Counted from the stretch's first letter, positions 15,511-23,435 are shown. The stretch: 44,870 bases of DNA from Dehalococcoidales bacterium (GCA_028714335.1 JAQTMM010000008.1:1-44870), one strand, 5' to 3'. Made by a program: numbers and translations. The notes: generated from the sequence alone by a model not told the origin.

Positions 15511-15799
15511 TGTCCACCTCCACTTTTACATTTATTCCTAGCATTCTTTTAGTCATAGCCAATATCCAATCCCAGTGTAAAATGATATGGATAAAAATAA
15601 TAACAACCAGTGCGACCGCCGTCCAGTCATGTATAGAAATCCAGGTTTCTCTGTGCCAGATGAATATGTTACCCCCTCCTCCACCGCCATGACTCCCGCT
15701 GGGCATCACTAGCCAGAGTAAAAAGCCGCAGATAGCCTGTAGAAGACCCGACAGTAACATTATCCAAAACAAGATGTAATTTAGCGTTCTCTTTTTCAT
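15503..15799 (-). CDS. DUF4405-like membrane protein, probable b-type heme subunit
   Basis: A 98-residue membrane protein with two clear helices: LNYILFWIMLLSGLLQAICG and WTAVALVVIIFIHIILHW. Histidines at WHRETWISIHDW and IHIILHW sit where DUF4405/cytochrome b561-type proteins bind heme. A Gly6 run (GSHGGGGGGN) separates the helices. The gene overlaps the double ferritin-like gene by 8 nt, which suggests a membrane electron donor or acceptor for it. The family assignment is from pattern memory. The start at 15799 has only a weak ribosome-binding site. Confidence 0.75.
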   Translation of the reverse strand: MKKRTLNYILFWIMLLSGLLQAICGFLLWLVMPSGSHGGGGGGNIFIWHRETWISIHDWTAVALVVIIFIHIILHWDWILAMTKRMLGINVKVEVDNE

Positions 15800-15823
15800 T
15801 ACAAATTACCACTTAATTCTGGA

Positions 15824-15985
15824 TTATTGTAACTTTATGAATTCGCTTTTTGACGCTCCGCACATCGGGCAGACCCAATCGTCGGGGATTTTTTCGAATG
15901 GCGTACCCGGAGGAATATTGCTGTCAGGGTCGCCGACGGCCGGATCATATACGTAGCCACAGACGGTGCATTCGTATTTGTCCAT
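15824..15985 (-). CDS. Rubredoxin
   Basis: A 53-residue iron protein carrying one Fe(Cys)4 centre. The two ligand pairs are [12 protein letters not shown] and [13 protein letters not shown], with the conserved aromatic core (Y4, Y11, Y13, F30, W37). The start at 15985 follows GGAG. It lies 11 bp after the flavin reductase gene. In Moorella and Desulfovibrio, flavin reductase and rubredoxin modules pass NADH electrons to oxygen- or NO-reducing flavodiiron proteins or to rubrerythrins. Here they would serve as separate subunits, and the ferritin-like proteins of the operon are plausible acceptors. Confidence 0.97.
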   Translation of the reverse strand: MDKYECTVCGYVYDPAVGDPDSNIPPGTPFEKIPDDWVCPMCGASKSEFIKLQ

Positions 15986-15996
15986 CGTTTTTCTCC

Positions 15997-16509
15997 TTAT
16001 TTTTCTTTGTTGATATATGTAGGGGCGGTCTTGGGCGTAACGCCCCTCTTTATCTGATGGTAATACTCATAGGTCATTACTGGCTCTTGCGTTAATACTT
16101 CCGCCGCAACGATCTTACCGATGAAGATGGTATGTGTTCCGGCGTCTATATCCTGCAGGACTTCAGCTTCAAGATAGGCTACGGTATTGTCGGTAACGAC
16201 GGGAGAACCGGTTTGACCTAGCTTATATTTAACGTTCTGAAATTTGTTAATATCACGTCCGGATTTAAAGCCGAAGTTGCCGATGAAGGGGAGGGGAGTA
16301 GTTTGACATAATATAGAAACGGAAAAGGTTTTACTGGACTTTATATATTCATACGTGAGATTGGTTTTGTTGATACTCGCGGCAATAGTCGGAGGCTCTG
16401 ATGTTATCTGCATCACCGAGTTGGCAGTCTGCGCATTGAGCTTTTCGCCGTCATGAGAACCGACGATATATACCCCATAACTTATGTTGTAGAGAGCGTT
16501 TAAATTCAT
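15997..16509 (-). CDS. Flavin reductase-like, FMN-binding split-barrel protein
   Basis: A 170-residue protein of the flavin reductase family (NAD(P)H:FMN). [38 protein letters not shown] and [20 protein letters not shown] are typical of the N-terminal module of high-molecular-weight rubredoxin (Hrb) of acetogens. The rubredoxin gene follows 11 bp downstream as a separate frame, so the pair is a split version of Hrb. It probably supplies electrons for oxygen or peroxide reduction in an anaerobe. It lies 11 bp after sufB in the same operon. Confidence 0.88.
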   Translation of the reverse strand: MNLNALYNISYGVYIVGSHDGEKLNAQTANSVMQITSEPPTIAASINKTNLTYEYIKSSKTFSVSILCQTTPLPFIGNFGFKSGRDINKFQNVKYKLGQTGSPVVTDNTVAYLEAEVLQDIDAGTHTIFIGKIVAAEVLTQEPVMTYEYYHQIKRGVTPKTAPTYINKEK

Positions 16510-16520
16510 AATCTATTATA

Positions 16521-17756
16521 CTACATCACTTCTTTTTCGCTGGCTTCTACAGCTTTTTGGAACTCGGCATTCAATAGAGGAGGCAGGCCTTCAACATCAA
16601 CACGCAGGAAACCTCTAACAATAGCCGCAGTTGCCTGGTCTCGAGTCAAGCCTCTGGACATGAGGTATTCTACTTCTTCTTCGGCAATCTTGCCGACAGC
16701 TGCTTCATGGGAGAGGTCAATACCTGCTAGAGAGCCTTTGAGTTCTGGGATGGCATGGATAATACCTTTTTCTTCTAATATCAATCCGCGGCACTCAAGG
16801 TGACCTTTAACGTCAGGCGCGTTGCCCTCAATATAGCCACGAGCAACGATTTTACCGCCGGTAGTGATAGCTCTGGAAATAATCTCAGTCCTTGACTTGG
16901 GAGAATTTAAAAATACTCTTGAACCAATATCCAGATTGGTGTCTTTCGCGGCTACAAGGATGCTGTTAAAGCGTACCGTGGCATTTTCACCTACGCAGTA
17001 CGCTGCAGGATTCATTTGCAGGTTACTGACCGGCTTCATCAACAGGTAGTTGCTTAGGAAAAGACCGCCGTCTTCAATTACGGTGGTGGTGCGGGGACGA
17101 ACTGCGATGGAGGGATTCCAACTGTGTATCATCGTAAAAGTAACTTTGGCATTTTTCTTGATAAAGAACTCCGACACGCCAAGATGTAGTCCCGGCTCGT
17201 TAGAGTTGGAGGTAGCGCAACCGGTGATAATGTGTAATTCAGAGTCTTCTTCAGCGATAATTATATTATGAACGTTCTGGACAGCTTTAGGCTTTTTGAG
17301 AAAAAGACATGCCTGTACTGGGTAAACCGTTTTTTGTCCCTTTAACGAACGGATAAAGTATCCGTCGTTATCACTTAATTCTACGTTGGCGGTATATTTA
17401 TCAGCGTCTACTGCCTGGGCTTTCCAGAAATAGTCGCCCACCCAGTCGTACTTATCTAGAGCCTGGCTGACCGGCATGATTTCTACGCCTTCTTGTTTGG
17501 CGGTAAAGTGAACGGGCGTACTATCCATTTGAATATAGGTACCGGAGCGCTGGCTGGGATCGTCAAGAATGATGCCGGCTTCCAGCATTTTTGCTTTGGT
17601 CTTTTGGTCCAGCTGTGTGGGATCTTCCTTATATGGGAGTTTATCGCCGGCAACTTCATAGTTGCCGATGTTGATATCATCACCGTATGCCGCCTGTTTT
17701 GCTGCTGCGGCTTTAGCTTTATCTTTAATATTTTTAGATGTCTTAAAATCACTCAT
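16521..17756 (-). CDS. sufB: SufB/SufD-family Fe-S cluster scaffold
   Basis: Partner of the SufC ATPase in iron-sulfur cluster assembly. It has 411 residues from the ATG at 17756 (MSDFKTSKNIKDKAK). It shows the right-handed beta-helix core (VHNIIIAEEDSELHIITGC, VTFTMIHSWNPSIAVRPRTT) and the conserved C-terminal region (IDLSHEAAVGKIAEEEVEYL). The short N-terminal part resembles SufB of anaerobes and methanogens, where SufB and SufC alone form a minimal system. No sufD, sufS or sufU is present here. The start overlaps the sufC stop. The alternative start at 17810 would lie deep inside sufC. Confidence 0.93.
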   Translation of the reverse strand: MSDFKTSKNIKDKAKAAAAKQAAYGDDINIGNYEVAGDKLPYKEDPTQLDQKTKAKMLEAGIILDDPSQRSGTYIQMDSTPVHFTAKQEGVEIMPVSQALDKYDWVGDYFWKAQAVDADKYTANVELSDNDGYFIRSLKGQKTVYPVQACLFLKKPKAVQNVHNIIIAEEDSELHIITGCATSNSNEPGLHLGVSEFFIKKNAKVTFTMIHSWNPSIAVRPRTTTVIEDGGLFLSNYLLMKPVSNLQMNPAAYCVGENATVRFNSILVAAKDTNLDIGSRVFLNSPKSRTEIISRAITTGGKIVARGYIEGNAPDVKGHLECRGLILEEKGIIHAIPELKGSLAGIDLSHEAAVGKIAEEEVEYLMSRGLTRDQATAAIVRGFLRVDVEGLPPLLNAEFQKAVEASEKEVM

Positions 17757-18504
17757 GTAACGGCAATCTCCCCAGATAGCATTTGATGCATTCGTTATAG
17801 CCTTTTTCACGGATGGTCGCTAACATTTCGTGCGGATCGCCTACGCACCCAATAGTGCCGTCGCACATCACGTAGCCGGTACGAGCATTCACGTAGTCGA
17901 GAATATGGCCGGTATGAGTGATAATCAGCCCCATACACTTGCGTTCGGCAATCGGGCAGTTCTTTTCCAAAAGTTCATTCATCATCTCGCCGATAAGGGC
18001 GATATTAACCAGGTCAACGCCTGATTCAGGTTCATCCATTAAAGTGAGTTCCGGTTTTTGCGCCATCAACTGCATCAGTTCCGAGCGTTTTATTTCGCCG
18101 CCGGAAAAACCGTAATTAATATCTCTTTCTAGAAAATCCTGAAGGTCGGCTCTTTCGGCAAGCTTGGTGATTTCTTCACTGTCTCCATCATTCTTTAAGC
18201 AAGCCGCCACCATATCGCGTGTTTTCACACCCCTCACGACCGGAGGCCGCTGGAAAGACATACCAATACCCATACGAGCCCGTTCGTCAACGTTTAGCCT
18301 GGTGATATCTTTACCTTTAAAATGAATACTTCCCTTGGTAATTTTATACTTGGGGAAGCCCATAATCGCCATCAGCAGAGTACTTTTCCCTGCCCCGTTA
18401 GGGCCAAAGAGCACATGAGTTTCGCCGGTGTTGATGGTCAGGTTAATGTCATGAATGATTTCTTTACCTTCCACCGATACCGAAAGGTCTTTGATTTTTA
18501 ACAT
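17749..18504 (-). CDS. sufC: SufC Fe-S assembly ABC ATPase
   Basis: A soluble ABC-type ATPase energising the SufB scaffold. It has 251 residues. Walker A is LFGPNGAGKSTL, the Q-loop region is GMSFQRPPVVRG, the ABC signature is FSGGEIKRSELMQ, Walker B is LTLMDEPESGVD, and the H-loop is in IITHTGHILDYV. The FQRPP stretch is characteristic of SufC rather than of transport ATPases. It is co-directional with sufB (8-nt overlap) and lies 27 bp after the ferritin-like gene that heads the operon. Confidence 0.96.
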   Translation of the reverse strand: MLKIKDLSVSVEGKEIIHDINLTINTGETHVLFGPNGAGKSTLLMAIMGFPKYKITKGSIHFKGKDITRLNVDERARMGIGMSFQRPPVVRGVKTRDMVAACLKNDGDSEEITKLAERADLQDFLERDINYGFSGGEIKRSELMQLMAQKPELTLMDEPESGVDLVNIALIGEMMNELLEKNCPIAERKCMGLIITHTGHILDYVNARTGYVMCDGTIGCVGDPHEMLATIREKGYNECIKCYLGRLPLHE

Positions 18505-18531
18505 AGTTCACACTCCCGATAAAGAGTATCT

Positions 18532-19062
18532 TTAACCACCATCAACGGCGCTGTGTTCGTGTTTAACGTACCATTGTGCCGGGTCCTGAAGGTATTCGTA
18601 GTAATCCTGTAAAATGCGGTGGTGTTCGCTTTCCTGCATGGCAATGTCTTCGTAGAGTTGTTTTTCAGCGCCATAAGTAGTCTTAGCGGCGCGTGCCTTA
18701 TAAAAATCGTAGGTTTTATTCTCCAGCCCCATGCCCACTTTTATGGCGTCCAATTCTTCGGTGAGGACTTGAGGATTATTTTTCATTTCTTCCAGAGCTT
18801 CGGCAAATACAGTCCTTAATCCTTGCCCCTTATCCCCTTCATACTTAACATCCGGCCAGCCCTTGTTAGCCTTTATGGCATCATAGATTCTTTGGAATAC
18901 CGTCCGATGGATATCTTCTTCGGCGGCGAGTTTTTCTAGTAATTGTTTTCCCAGTTTGTTCTTGCTGGTCTGGCTGGCTTTCAGGTAGAATTCCTTGCCA
19001 TCCACTTCCATCTGTAAGGCGGTCTGGAGTGCTTGCAGTGTTGTTTCCTGTTCACTAGACAT
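18532..19062 (-). CDS. Rubrerythrin-like ferritin-fold protein
   Basis: A 176-residue four-helix diiron protein without a C-terminal rubredoxin domain. Ligand-type motifs are MEVDGKEFYLKAS, AAEEDIHRTVFQRIY, LENKTYDFYKARA and MQESEHHRILQDYY, i.e. two E-(x)6-Y helices and two E-x-x-H helices. It is likely to reduce peroxide or bind iron. It is the first gene of the minus-strand operon leading into sufC-sufB. Upstream a TATACT (19105-19100) may be its -10 box, but no good -35 is seen. The start has AAAGGGG at good spacing. Confidence 0.87.
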   Translation of the reverse strand: MSSEQETTLQALQTALQMEVDGKEFYLKASQTSKNKLGKQLLEKLAAEEDIHRTVFQRIYDAIKANKGWPDVKYEGDKGQGLRTVFAEALEEMKNNPQVLTEELDAIKVGMGLENKTYDFYKARAAKTTYGAEKQLYEDIAMQESEHHRILQDYYEYLQDPAQWYVKHEHSAVDGG

Positions 19063-19138
19063 TTCATGACCCCTTTCGGCATTACGGCTTGTTATTAGCA
19101 GTATAACATATATATATTTGGAAATACCTAGGTTTTGA

Positions 19139-19363
19139 CTACATCAAGTCTTTCTTCAGTTTTTCGTACTGCTGCTTAGTGATTTCTCCCCTGGCATAGC
19201 GTTCTTTGGCAATATCTAAAGGGCTAGCTTTTCCATCAGATTCATGCCTGATAATTCTACGGAAAAACCAAACTGCCAAAGCTATTAATCCACCCCAAAA
19301 TAGCGCCATTACCACCCAGGTGATAACCATCCACCACCCGAAGTCCCCATGCATATACCACAT
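19139..19363 (-). CDS. Small membrane protein with SHOCT domain
   Basis: A 74-residue protein with one transmembrane helix (VITWVVMALFWGGLIALAVWFF), a basic stretch, and a C-terminal SHOCT motif (SPLDIAKERYARGEITKQQY). SHOCT modules are short helical oligomerisation elements attached to many membrane proteins. The start is the ATG at 19363, because the upstream in-frame ATG at 19378 is itself part of the GGAGGTGA ribosome-binding site. It is divergent from the 19488 gene across a shared CRP/FNR-like operator. Confidence 0.82.
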   Translation of the reverse strand: MWYMHGDFGWWMVITWVVMALFWGGLIALAVWFFRRIIRHESDGKASPLDIAKERYARGEITKQQYEKLKKDLM

Positions 19364-19386
19364 ATCTATCACCTCCATCTAGTTCA

Positions 19387-19456
19387 ATAGTAGGATTTAC
19401 CGGCATGGAATCCTGTGATAAACATCACATACATAGTTACTTTTTGTAATTACAAT
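19387..19456. promoter_or_regulatory. Symmetric divergent promoter pair with CRP/FNR-like operator
   Basis: The palindrome TGTGATAAACATCACA (19414-19429) fits TGTGA-N6-TCACA perfectly. On the plus strand TACAAT (19451-19456) and on the minus strand TACTAT (19392-19387) are candidate -10 boxes. The centre of the palindrome (19421.5) is exactly 29.5 bp from the near edge of each, which corresponds to the -41.5 position of class II CRP/FNR activation in both directions. Neither -10 has a good -35, as expected for activator-dependent promoters. The effector is unknown. Confidence 0.7.
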
Positions 19457-19487
19457 CAAAAACAAGGGATGAATATGGAGGTTTATT

Positions 19488-19964
19488 ATGAAAATGTTGA
19501 AGTATCTGGGAATCGGTGTAATGCTGTTATCGGTAGCTGCACTGGTTATCGGGGTGGTGTTTATTGCTGAAGGAATCATGAAAAACAACCTTATCGTGGA
19601 CAGAATGAATATCGAACAGGTCTCTCTTAATCTGGACCCTGAACACCCCGATGTATTTACGCCCATTAATAATGCTGACGACGCTCAGAAAGCCGCAGAC
19701 ATAATAGCCGAACACCGGCGGTCTATCGCGCCGACTTATCAGGACTTGCTGAATCAAGGAACCGGCAGATTCGATCCTACCAACCCCGATGACCTAACTT
19801 ACGCCCAGGCGATGAATCTGGAAAATTACCTTTACATGGCGGTAACTGCCTTCGGTTTGATTCAGGTTACTATAGCCAATGGTGTTTTCATGGTAGTTGT
19901 CGCGCTGGCTATTGGTGTGGTAGGTTTTCTGCTCTGGCGCTTTAGCCGGATGAAATTCATGTAA
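19488..19964 (+). CDS. Two-helix membrane protein, unknown function
   Basis: A 158-residue protein with an N-terminal transmembrane helix (about residues 6-28), an acidic loop of about 90 residues (NLDPEHPDVFTPINNADDAQ and so on, ending in LENYLYMAVTAFG) and a second hydrophobic stretch (about 125-150, MVVVALAIGVVGFLLWRF). The loop is probably extracytoplasmic. The start has GGAGG at good spacing. It is divergent from the SHOCT gene and presumably shares its regulator. I recognise no family. Confidence 0.75.
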   Translation: MKMLKYLGIGVMLLSVAALVIGVVFIAEGIMKNNLIVDRMNIEQVSLNLDPEHPDVFTPINNADDAQKAADIIAEHRRSIAPTYQDLLNQGTGRFDPTNPDDLTYAQAMNLENYLYMAVTAFGLIQVTIANGVFMVVVALAIGVVGFLLWRFSRMKFM

Positions 19965-20065
19965 TGTTTGAACCTATCTCCCTTCTATTTGGTTAAAAAA
20001 GAAGAGGAGAGATACGCTATTTTCTATGTTATACTAACTAAAATAAATATTAGAAAAGGTGAATT

Positions 20066-20371
20066 ATGACACGTAAAGTTGAACTTAAGGTAAATGGAAA
20101 TCAGCTTGAACTTAATCCCTACGTAGAAGCGTACGTTTATTACGTGACCGAAGGCATCATCAAAAGCCTTAAAGGCACAGGGCCGATTAAGACCTTACTG
20201 GTTGATATCGACAGTGATGAATTGGTGACAATCGTTCTTAACGGCAACGGTGTATCGGTCAACGAATTCGTCATAGAAATCATACGCAATACCTATGCTG
20301 GTATGGTTCTTGATTTGAAGGGCGTTGATGGCGATGCGATGAAAACACTAACGTTAAACATTGCCCAATAA
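20066..20371 (+). CDS. Small unknown protein
   Basis: A 101-residue soluble protein, MTRKVELKVNGNQLELNPYV at the N-terminus, with alternating strand and helix character (KTLLVDIDSDELVTIVLNG, VNEFVIEIIRNTYAGMVLDL). There are no cysteines and no recognisable motif. The start has AAAGGTG, preceded by a TATACT (20030-20035) with no clear -35. It is monocistronic, and the stop is 8 bp from the convergent UPF0280 gene. The function is unknown. Confidence 0.7.
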   Translation: MTRKVELKVNGNQLELNPYVEAYVYYVTEGIIKSLKGTGPIKTLLVDIDSDELVTIVLNGNGVSVNEFVIEIIRNTYAGMVLDLKGVDGDAMKTLTLNIAQ

Positions 20372-20379
20372 GATACCGA

Positions 20380-21117
20380 TTATTTTATCTTACAGAGTTT
20401 AATGTCGCCCCAAACGCCGATGCCGGTTCCGATGATAATTACGATACCTTTTAGTCCGTCTATTATCCGGCCGAACTCAATAGCGCTGCTGATATCGTTG
20501 GGGCTTTTTACCTGATTACAGATAGCCGTAGCCGCCGCATCGGCTAAAGAGGTTGAACTGGAAACAGCGACTACTGCGTCGGCTTTGCCAAAGCTTAAAG
20601 AATGCCCCACTGTCGCCGAAGAAGTACAGATACCCAGCGGTGTTTCCTGCGGCGAGATTTCTAATCCAAGTTTGCCGGTTAACGGTGAATCACCGGCGTA
20701 AATCCCAACAATTCTGTTCTTTTTAAGCTTCAGAAAAACATCGCCGCCGTTTTCAATAATTACCTCCGCCGATGTTTCCAGCAACTCTCTGCCTACATAT
20801 TCGGCAATAGCTCCGGCAATAGCCGCCATAGGGCCTACGTTGGCTTTTTGCCCCGCTTCCAGCATATCTAACACAATACGGGGGGCATTAGCAGGGATGG
20901 GTAAGGGCTTTAAAGAAGACTGGAATGTAGGATTCTTCTCGATGTATTGCTCCACCTGTTCGCGGTACTTGAGCACAAGACGCTGGGCTTTTCTTTGCAG
21001 GTTGGATGAAGCACGGATATATAAGTCAGTTTCTTTGGTGGTTACGTTGAATGCAACGAGGTCTTTGCCCTCAATCCAGTGCCGGTAGGTTCTTGGCTGA
21101 TAACCCTGCTGCTTCAT
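20380..21117 (-). CDS. UPF0280/COG2122 ApbE-like protein, probable homocysteine synthesis factor
   Basis: A 245-residue protein resembling ApbE flavin transferases. YQPRTYRHWIEGKDLVAFNV, NVGPMAAIAGAIAEYVGREL, VIIENGGDVFLKL and GICTSSATVGHSLSFGKADAV are hallmarks of UPF0280. In Methanosarcina a COG2122 protein was implicated, together with COG1900 and NIL-ferredoxin proteins, in sulfide-dependent homocysteine synthesis. Here all three occur in one operon with an acetyltransferase. Its start overlaps the GNAT stop as ATGA. The precise reaction is not settled; the assignment rests on operon context and family knowledge. Confidence 0.85.
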   Translation of the reverse strand: MKQQGYQPRTYRHWIEGKDLVAFNVTTKETDLYIRASSNLQRKAQRLVLKYREQVEQYIEKNPTFQSSLKPLPIPANAPRIVLDMLEAGQKANVGPMAAIAGAIAEYVGRELLETSAEVIIENGGDVFLKLKKNRIVGIYAGDSPLTGKLGLEISPQETPLGICTSSATVGHSLSFGKADAVVAVSSSTSLADAAATAICNQVKSPNDISSAIEFGRIIDGLKGIVIIIGTGIGVWGDIKLCKIK

Positions 21118-21650
21118 TTGAATTCTTCATCGAGAATAGCGTAACTATATGAATCATACCAGATGGGATTTCCATTTTTGTCATTACGGATAAGGAAGTT
21201 TTTCTTTTGTGTCCCCTCTCTTCTCATGCCGCATTTTTCCATAATTTTCCATGAGGGGATATTTTCCGGGCTGCAGTTGGCGACTAACCGATGCGTTCCT
21301 AATTTAGTAAAAGCATATTTCATAACGGCTTTCGTCGCTTCAGTAGCATAACCTTTATTCTGATATTTGGGGTTAAAGATGTACCCTAATTCCCAGGTTT
21401 TAAAATCCGGATGACCATGGATGAAAAAGGATACATGGCCGATTACTTTACTTTCGGTTTTAAGCACGGCGACCCAGAAATTGGGTGGGTCTTTAACCGC
21501 CCATTCATAACAGAATTTTTTACCTTCTTCCAGAGTCTCTGGATTGCCGCGTTCAAAATGATAGGTTTCAGGAACGGACATGTATTCGTAGATATCTATA
21601 TAATCGTTCGCTTGTAGAGGGCGGACAGTCAGCCGTTCGGTTTCCAGCAC
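21114..21650 (-). CDS. RimJ/RimL-type GNAT acetyltransferase
   Basis: A 178-residue acetyltransferase with the RimJ/L pattern: LETERLTVRPLQANDYIDIY, WELGYIFNPKYQNKGYATEA (acetyl-CoA binding Q-N-K-G-Y-A) and NIPSWKIMEKCGMRREGT. The start is GTG at 21650, sharing one base with the stop of the ferredoxin gene (TAGTG) and lying 10 nt after GGAGG. It is sandwiched in the homocysteine operon between ferredoxin and UPF0280 by overlaps at both ends. The substrate is unknown. Confidence 0.87.
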   Translation of the reverse strand: MLETERLTVRPLQANDYIDIYEYMSVPETYHFERGNPETLEEGKKFCYEWAVKDPPNFWVAVLKTESKVIGHVSFFIHGHPDFKTWELGYIFNPKYQNKGYATEATKAVMKYAFTKLGTHRLVANCSPENIPSWKIMEKCGMRREGTQKKNFLIRNDKNGNPIWYDSYSYAILDEEFK

Positions 21651-22060
21651 TAGAAATGAACCTCCATCGCATGTGGCGGGCAGGCGGGTATGCATAAACC
21701 GCAGGCAATGCACTTTTCATTCTCGAAGATAACCAGCCTGGTCTTAGGCTCGATTTTAAAGGCGCCGGTAGGGCAAACGGTAATGCACGCGCCGCAGTGA
21801 GTACATCGTTCCTCGTTACGAGTGACGTCCTGGCTTAAGGACTGGATTTCTACCCCGTTCTTAATCAGGAACTTAATGCCCTTATCGTATTCTTGCTGCT
21901 CACCCTTGAGTTCCAGCACTAAAAGGCCTTCTTGCTCAGGAGTGATAGATGCCTTGAGGATGTTAAACTCAAGCTCAAAGTCTTTAACTAATCTATACAC
22001 AATGGGACGGTCCACCATACGCTTGGGGAACCGTAATACTATTTTTTTCGATACAGTCAT
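21650..22060 (-). CDS. NIL-domain 2[4Fe-4S] ferredoxin (homocysteine synthesis partner)
   Basis: A 136-residue protein. An N-terminal NIL (ACT-like) domain of about 75 residues (KKIVLRFPKRMVDRPIVYRL) is fused to a two-cluster ferredoxin with CTHCGACITVCPTG and CIACGLCIPACPP. It lies directly downstream of the COG1900 gene. Homologous pairs (MJ0099/MJ0100 and MA1822/MA1821) were linked to making homocysteine from aspartate semialdehyde and sulfide. It probably delivers electrons. The ATG at 22060 is 8 nt after GAGGGGG, and the GTG at 22063 is an alternative start. Confidence 0.92.
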   Translation of the reverse strand: MTVSKKIVLRFPKRMVDRPIVYRLVKDFELEFNILKASITPEQEGLLVLELKGEQQEYDKGIKFLIKNGVEIQSLSQDVTRNEERCTHCGACITVCPTGAFKIEPKTRLVIFENEKCIACGLCIPACPPHAMEVHF

Positions 22061-22079
22061 CACTCACACCCCCTCAATA

Positions 22080-23288
22080 TCAGTCCTCAATAGGGCGTTC
22101 TTTTAAAGGCTTCATTTTTACACCGGACTCAACACCGGGCAAAAGCTCGACAGGTTCGGTAAGGAGAAATTTGCCTTTATCAATCCACTCTTTAAGGACG
22201 TTGGCGATTTCTAATGCTTTAGGATAACTGGAGCGGGAAGCAGTTGGCACATCCTGTCCTTTTACCTTTATCTTACCGCTCTTAAGTTCGGCGTAGGTAA
22301 CCTCACCCATTTTGTCCGAGCGAAGGTTGGGGAAAGCGTCGGAATAGTCAATCACAGGCGCATAGATATCGGCGTCGGTAATCGTTGTATACTCTAAAAT
22401 TTCCTCATTTAGTATCGGGATGGGCAAACCGATGCCAACAGTAATACTGCAGCCGTAGCCCATCACACTGGTGCCCACCAGCCATTTAGGGCTCATTTGC
22501 TTGAGGTCGCCGATAACTGCCAGCGTGCCGGCACCGTCTTTAGGGATGCCTTTTTCGGTACGCGGTGCGTCAGGATTATGCTGTGTGCCATGCCAGGCAA
22601 CGTAGCCGGTGCCGCCGCCAAGAAATATCTTTGTACCGATGCCGACGGTTTTATAAAATGGGTCGTTAAAGAGGGGTGAAAGCTGCCCCGCCGAAGAATA
22701 GTTAGCATTACCCAGCTTCGGTTTAAGTACGCCCATATAGGTATAAATCGTTTTGTTCGACGTATTCACCGCAACGTTGTAGTTCTGGTAGGCGTTACGG
22801 ATATTGAAAAGCGTAGCCTGGTTCATGTCTTTAATGTTTATCCAGGTTTCCAGTTTCTTACGGGGATAGCAATCCGTGCCATACGCCGAAGCGACCAGCC
22901 GCACATCTTTGCCTGCAACAAGTTCTTCAATGACATGGCCGCCGCCGTAATTGAATTCGCCGGGATGGATACGGTTACGGGGGTCGTCATCAGGTAGGGC
23001 ATTGGCGCCCAAAAACAAATCAACCGCCGCCAGCCCGGTATAAGCGGGAACATCGTTAAAGAAAGTCCGGCCGCCGCCCAACTTAATACGCGGCTTGGCG
23101 TGGCCTATATTGAAGAAAGCACCGGAAGAGCACATAATCCCGAATGTGCCCGTAGTGACAACGTCCACTTCTTTGGCGGCTTCCTTGATACCTTTGTTAC
23201 GGGCAAAATCAATTATCTCCTCGGCGTTAAAGACAACTGCCTGGCCTTTCTTTATCTTCTCGTTGATTTCTGCTATCGTTTTAGCCAT
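22080..23288 (-). CDS. COG1900/DUF39 homocysteine biosynthesis protein
   Basis: A 402-residue protein of the DUF39 family. VTTGTFGIMCSSGAFFNIGH (Cys53) and YGTDCYPRKKLETWIN (Cys140) carry the two cysteines that are conserved in methanogen homologues and proposed to handle sulfur. GAGTLAVIGDLKQMSPKW and GTSVMGYGCSITVGIGLPIP are further signatures. It ends without the C-terminal CBS domains present in MJ0100. The ATG at 23288 follows AAGGA, whereas the in-frame TTG at 23306 has nothing. It heads a four-gene operon (COG1900, NIL-ferredoxin, GNAT, UPF0280). Confidence 0.93.
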   Translation of the reverse strand: MAKTIAEINEKIKKGQAVVFNAEEIIDFARNKGIKEAAKEVDVVTTGTFGIMCSSGAFFNIGHAKPRIKLGGGRTFFNDVPAYTGLAAVDLFLGANALPDDDPRNRIHPGEFNYGGGHVIEELVAGKDVRLVASAYGTDCYPRKKLETWINIKDMNQATLFNIRNAYQNYNVAVNTSNKTIYTYMGVLKPKLGNANYSSAGQLSPLFNDPFYKTVGIGTKIFLGGGTGYVAWHGTQHNPDAPRTEKGIPKDGAGTLAVIGDLKQMSPKWLVGTSVMGYGCSITVGIGLPIPILNEEILEYTTITDADIYAPVIDYSDAFPNLRSDKMGEVTYAELKSGKIKVKGQDVPTASRSSYPKALEIANVLKEWIDKGKFLLTEPVELLPGVESGVKMKPLKERPIED

Positions 23289-23374
23289 TTTAAGAATCCT
23301 TTTCAATCAAATCTAAACGTGATGGCATTACATAACATTCTAACAGAGGTTGAACGTCAATACAACTGAAATTG

Positions 23375-23403
23375 TTGAAGCTGTATACTTTATAAGATAT
23401 AAT
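23375..23403 (+). promoter_or_regulatory. Promoter of aspS-tig-clpP
   Basis: TTGAAG (23375-23380), a 17-bp spacer and TATAAT (23398-23403). The transcript should begin near 23410, which places the in-frame GTG at 23409 at or before the first base. The usable aspS start is therefore the TTG at 23436. Confidence 0.7.
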
Positions 23404-23435
23404 CAAAAGTGAATCCCCACTCACAGGAGAATGTA

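Noticed and set aside
15503-15799. Gly6 run in the DUF4405 protein as a simple-repeat expansion or assembly artefact
   Set aside because: The reading frame and both helices remain intact, so the run is plausible sequence, though worth checking in reads.
19975-20020. Hairpin after the 19488 gene as a terminator
   Set aside because: ATCTCC and GGAGAGAT partly pair, but the stem is interrupted and no T-run follows.
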